From: Protula sp. h YS-2021
Taxonomy: Eukaryota; Annelida; Polychaeta; Sabellida; Serpulidae
Reading direction: 5' to 3'
Length of the DNA stretch: 64,000 nucleotides
NCBI GenBank assembly: GCA_949752745.1
Contig: OX457024.1
Coordinates: forward strand, 53,198,510 to 53,262,509
A model generated the notes under the pieces. The model worked only from the letters and a program-made list of their open reading frames with translations. It had not been told where the DNA came from and did no database searches. Of this stretch, positions 62,988 to 64,000 are shown in pieces. Each line of letters starts with the position of its first letter. Within the stretch, counting starts at the first letter, position 1. The position numbers were made by a program, and so were the translations under genes.

Positions 62988-63385
62988 GCCGGGTGGGGGG
63001 GGGGGGGGGGGTTCCCGACTGCCGGCTAGGGGGGGGGGGGGTCCCGACTGCCGGCTAGGGGGGGGGGTCCCGACTGCTGGCTGGGGGGGGGGGGGTCGGT
63101 ACATAGTATGGCCTAGGGGGGGGGTCATTACTTTTTTCAGGGTCTGTCCAATTGCCATGGTTACGTCACAATGATTGACAGGCGGAGTTCATTGATCATG
63201 ATGATTGACTGTGCCAGAACTCTCATGGGGATTCTGAAACACCCTATGACGTCATTTTGACGTCACTTCCGGTCCAGACGTCACTTCCGGTCCAGACATG
63301 ATGACGTCACTTCCCGACATGATGACGTCACTTCCAGACAGTATGACGTCACAAAGTGCGGTAGAACTGTCCTTTCCTACCTATT
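62988..63385. promoter_or_regulatory. Right terminal array of element B (G-tracts and CRE motifs)
   Basis: G-tract spacers (62993-63125) with GACTGCCGGCTAGG units, a unique 100 bp, then about five TGACGTCA and two CACTTCCGGTCC motifs up to the tip CCTTTCCTACCTATT at 63385. Confidence 0.7.
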
Positions 63386-63460
63386 ACTTCCCCCTACCTG
63401 AAGCCACAGGTGTTTAGGACTTTCCGATCTATAGGTCCGGAGATATAGCCCAGACACAAC
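63386..63460 (-). mobile_element. DIRS-like relic, right part beyond element B
   Basis: Begins with the right TSD of element B (ACTTCC). The minus strand continues the RT region with YRSESPKHLWLQVG, the block that lies immediately upstream of ALPFGL in RT. Together with 46755-46849 it identifies the relic RT as the insertion target. Confidence 0.6.
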
Positions 63461-63768
63461 GTTCAATTACGCGAGCACAATTCTATGAATGCTAATTTTT
63501 ACAAATTTCAAAATACTGCCATTTTGATCATTTTTCATAAACCGGAATAAAAACATAACGTTGCATAATTCAATATTTCTTCTAATCGTATGTACGGTCA
63601 CTAGTTTAAATCTGACAGACCCATCATCAACGCCTTTTTGGGTACTAAAAATACCCGCCTAGAAAGCCCTGGCATTTCCTGCATGATCTATTTGTTCAGT
63701 ATTTCTTGGATCATCTCTTGAAGAGATCGCAAGGTCTAAGTCAGAAAGTTTGCACCCGTACATTTGCC
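63461..63768. other. Intron spacer, no gene seen
   Basis: Short AT-rich DNA with one AATTTTTACAAATTTC-type piece like the degenerate tandem tracts. No coding signal. Confidence 0.4.
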
Positions 63769-64000
63769 TGGAGGGGGAGGGAGAGCGGGGAGGGGGAGGG
63801 GGAGCAGGAGAGGGGGAGGGAGAGGGAGAGCGGGGAGGGAGAGCGGGGAGGGAGAGGGACAGCGGGAGAGGGGGAGAGCGGGGAGGGAGAGCGGGGAGGG
63901 AGAGGGACAGCGGGAGAGGGGGAGCAGGTAGGGGGAGGGAGAAGCAGAGCGGGGAGGGGGAGGGAGAGTGGGAGGGGGAGAGGGAGAGCGGAGAGGGGGA
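63769..64000. repeat. Purine-rich GGGAGA/GGGGAG minisatellite
   Basis: About 230 bp of GGGAGGGAGAGCGGGGAGGG-like units run to the window edge. Nearly all purines on the plus strand, so triplex- and G-quadruplex-prone. Confidence 0.9.

Larger units (their letters stand above)
46850..63385. mobile_element. Element B: Polinton/Maverick (adintovirus-like) integration, 16.5 kb
   Basis: Flanked by ACTTCC on both sides (46844-46849 and 63386-63391). Termini are AGTAGGAAAGGACAG on the left and the inverse of AATAGGTAGGAAAGGACAG on the right, the left having lost one 4-bp slippage unit. It carries the full Polinton set: integrase, packaging ATPase, capsid and penton proteins, protease and polymerase B, plus NADAR, PC4-like and unknown genes. 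Many frames are broken by single-base changes or small indels that element A does not share; one polymerase stop is shared. It inserted into the RT region of a DIRS relic in the heparanase intron upstream of the exon at 43361. Confidence 0.93.

Overview
The window is animal nuclear DNA, probably from a marine invertebrate; I cannot name the phylum from sequence alone. The only host gene I recognise is heparanase (HPSE) on the minus strand. Its last two exons lie at 43361-43569 and 55-450, with matching splice phase, separated by a 42.9-kb intron. That intron, and the intron upstream of it, are filled with mobile DNA.

Three Polinton/Maverick-type (adintovirus-like) integrations can be delimited to the base by 6-bp target-site duplications. 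Element A is 1697-17195 (TSD CCCAAA). Element B is 46850-63385 (TSD ACTTCC). Element C is 35253-42578 (TSD TTTCTA). A and B are close relatives, so each break in one can be read against the other. Their shared plan is: terminal arrays of CRE (TGACGTCA) and ETS (ACCGGAAGT) motifs; G/C-tract arrays; a rightward early block of small PC4-like and unknown genes with individual TATA boxes; then a tightly packed rightward block of integrase, packaging ATPase, three small proteins, penton-type protein, pVI/pX-like protein, major capsid protein and adenain-type protease, mostly with overlapping stop and start codons. A convergent leftward block carries protein-primed DNA polymerase B, a clear PC4/Sub1 ssDNA-binding protein and three or four more PC4-like small proteins. 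Upstream of the polymerase is an array of forkhead-type motifs and octamers. A has lost integrase, most of the ATPase and a NADAR gene in one internal deletion but keeps intact capsid, penton and protease frames. B keeps all modules, but many are broken. C is a short non-autonomous relative with 1-kb inverted repeats, a C2H2 zinc-finger gene and a PC4-like gene.

Between A and C lies a nearly complete DIRS-type tyrosine-recombinase retrotransposon (21495-29341) with inverted terminal repeats, an internal complementary region, and gag-like, RT/RNase H and recombinase frames. A second, much decayed DIRS-like relic on the minus strand (44270-46849 and 63386-63460) is the target into which element B inserted. 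The rest is a MITE-like element, a LINE fragment, a tRNA-derived SINE, a 51-bp satellite, microsatellites, an LTR fragment and degenerate tandem repeats.

The most novel-looking signals are: the PC4-fold gene family within one element type; the NADAR gene (an ADP-ribose glycosidase family) in a Polinton; the module-specific arrays of animal transcription-factor sites; the bacterial-style ATGA gene overlaps; and a polymerase stop codon shared by two independently integrated copies.
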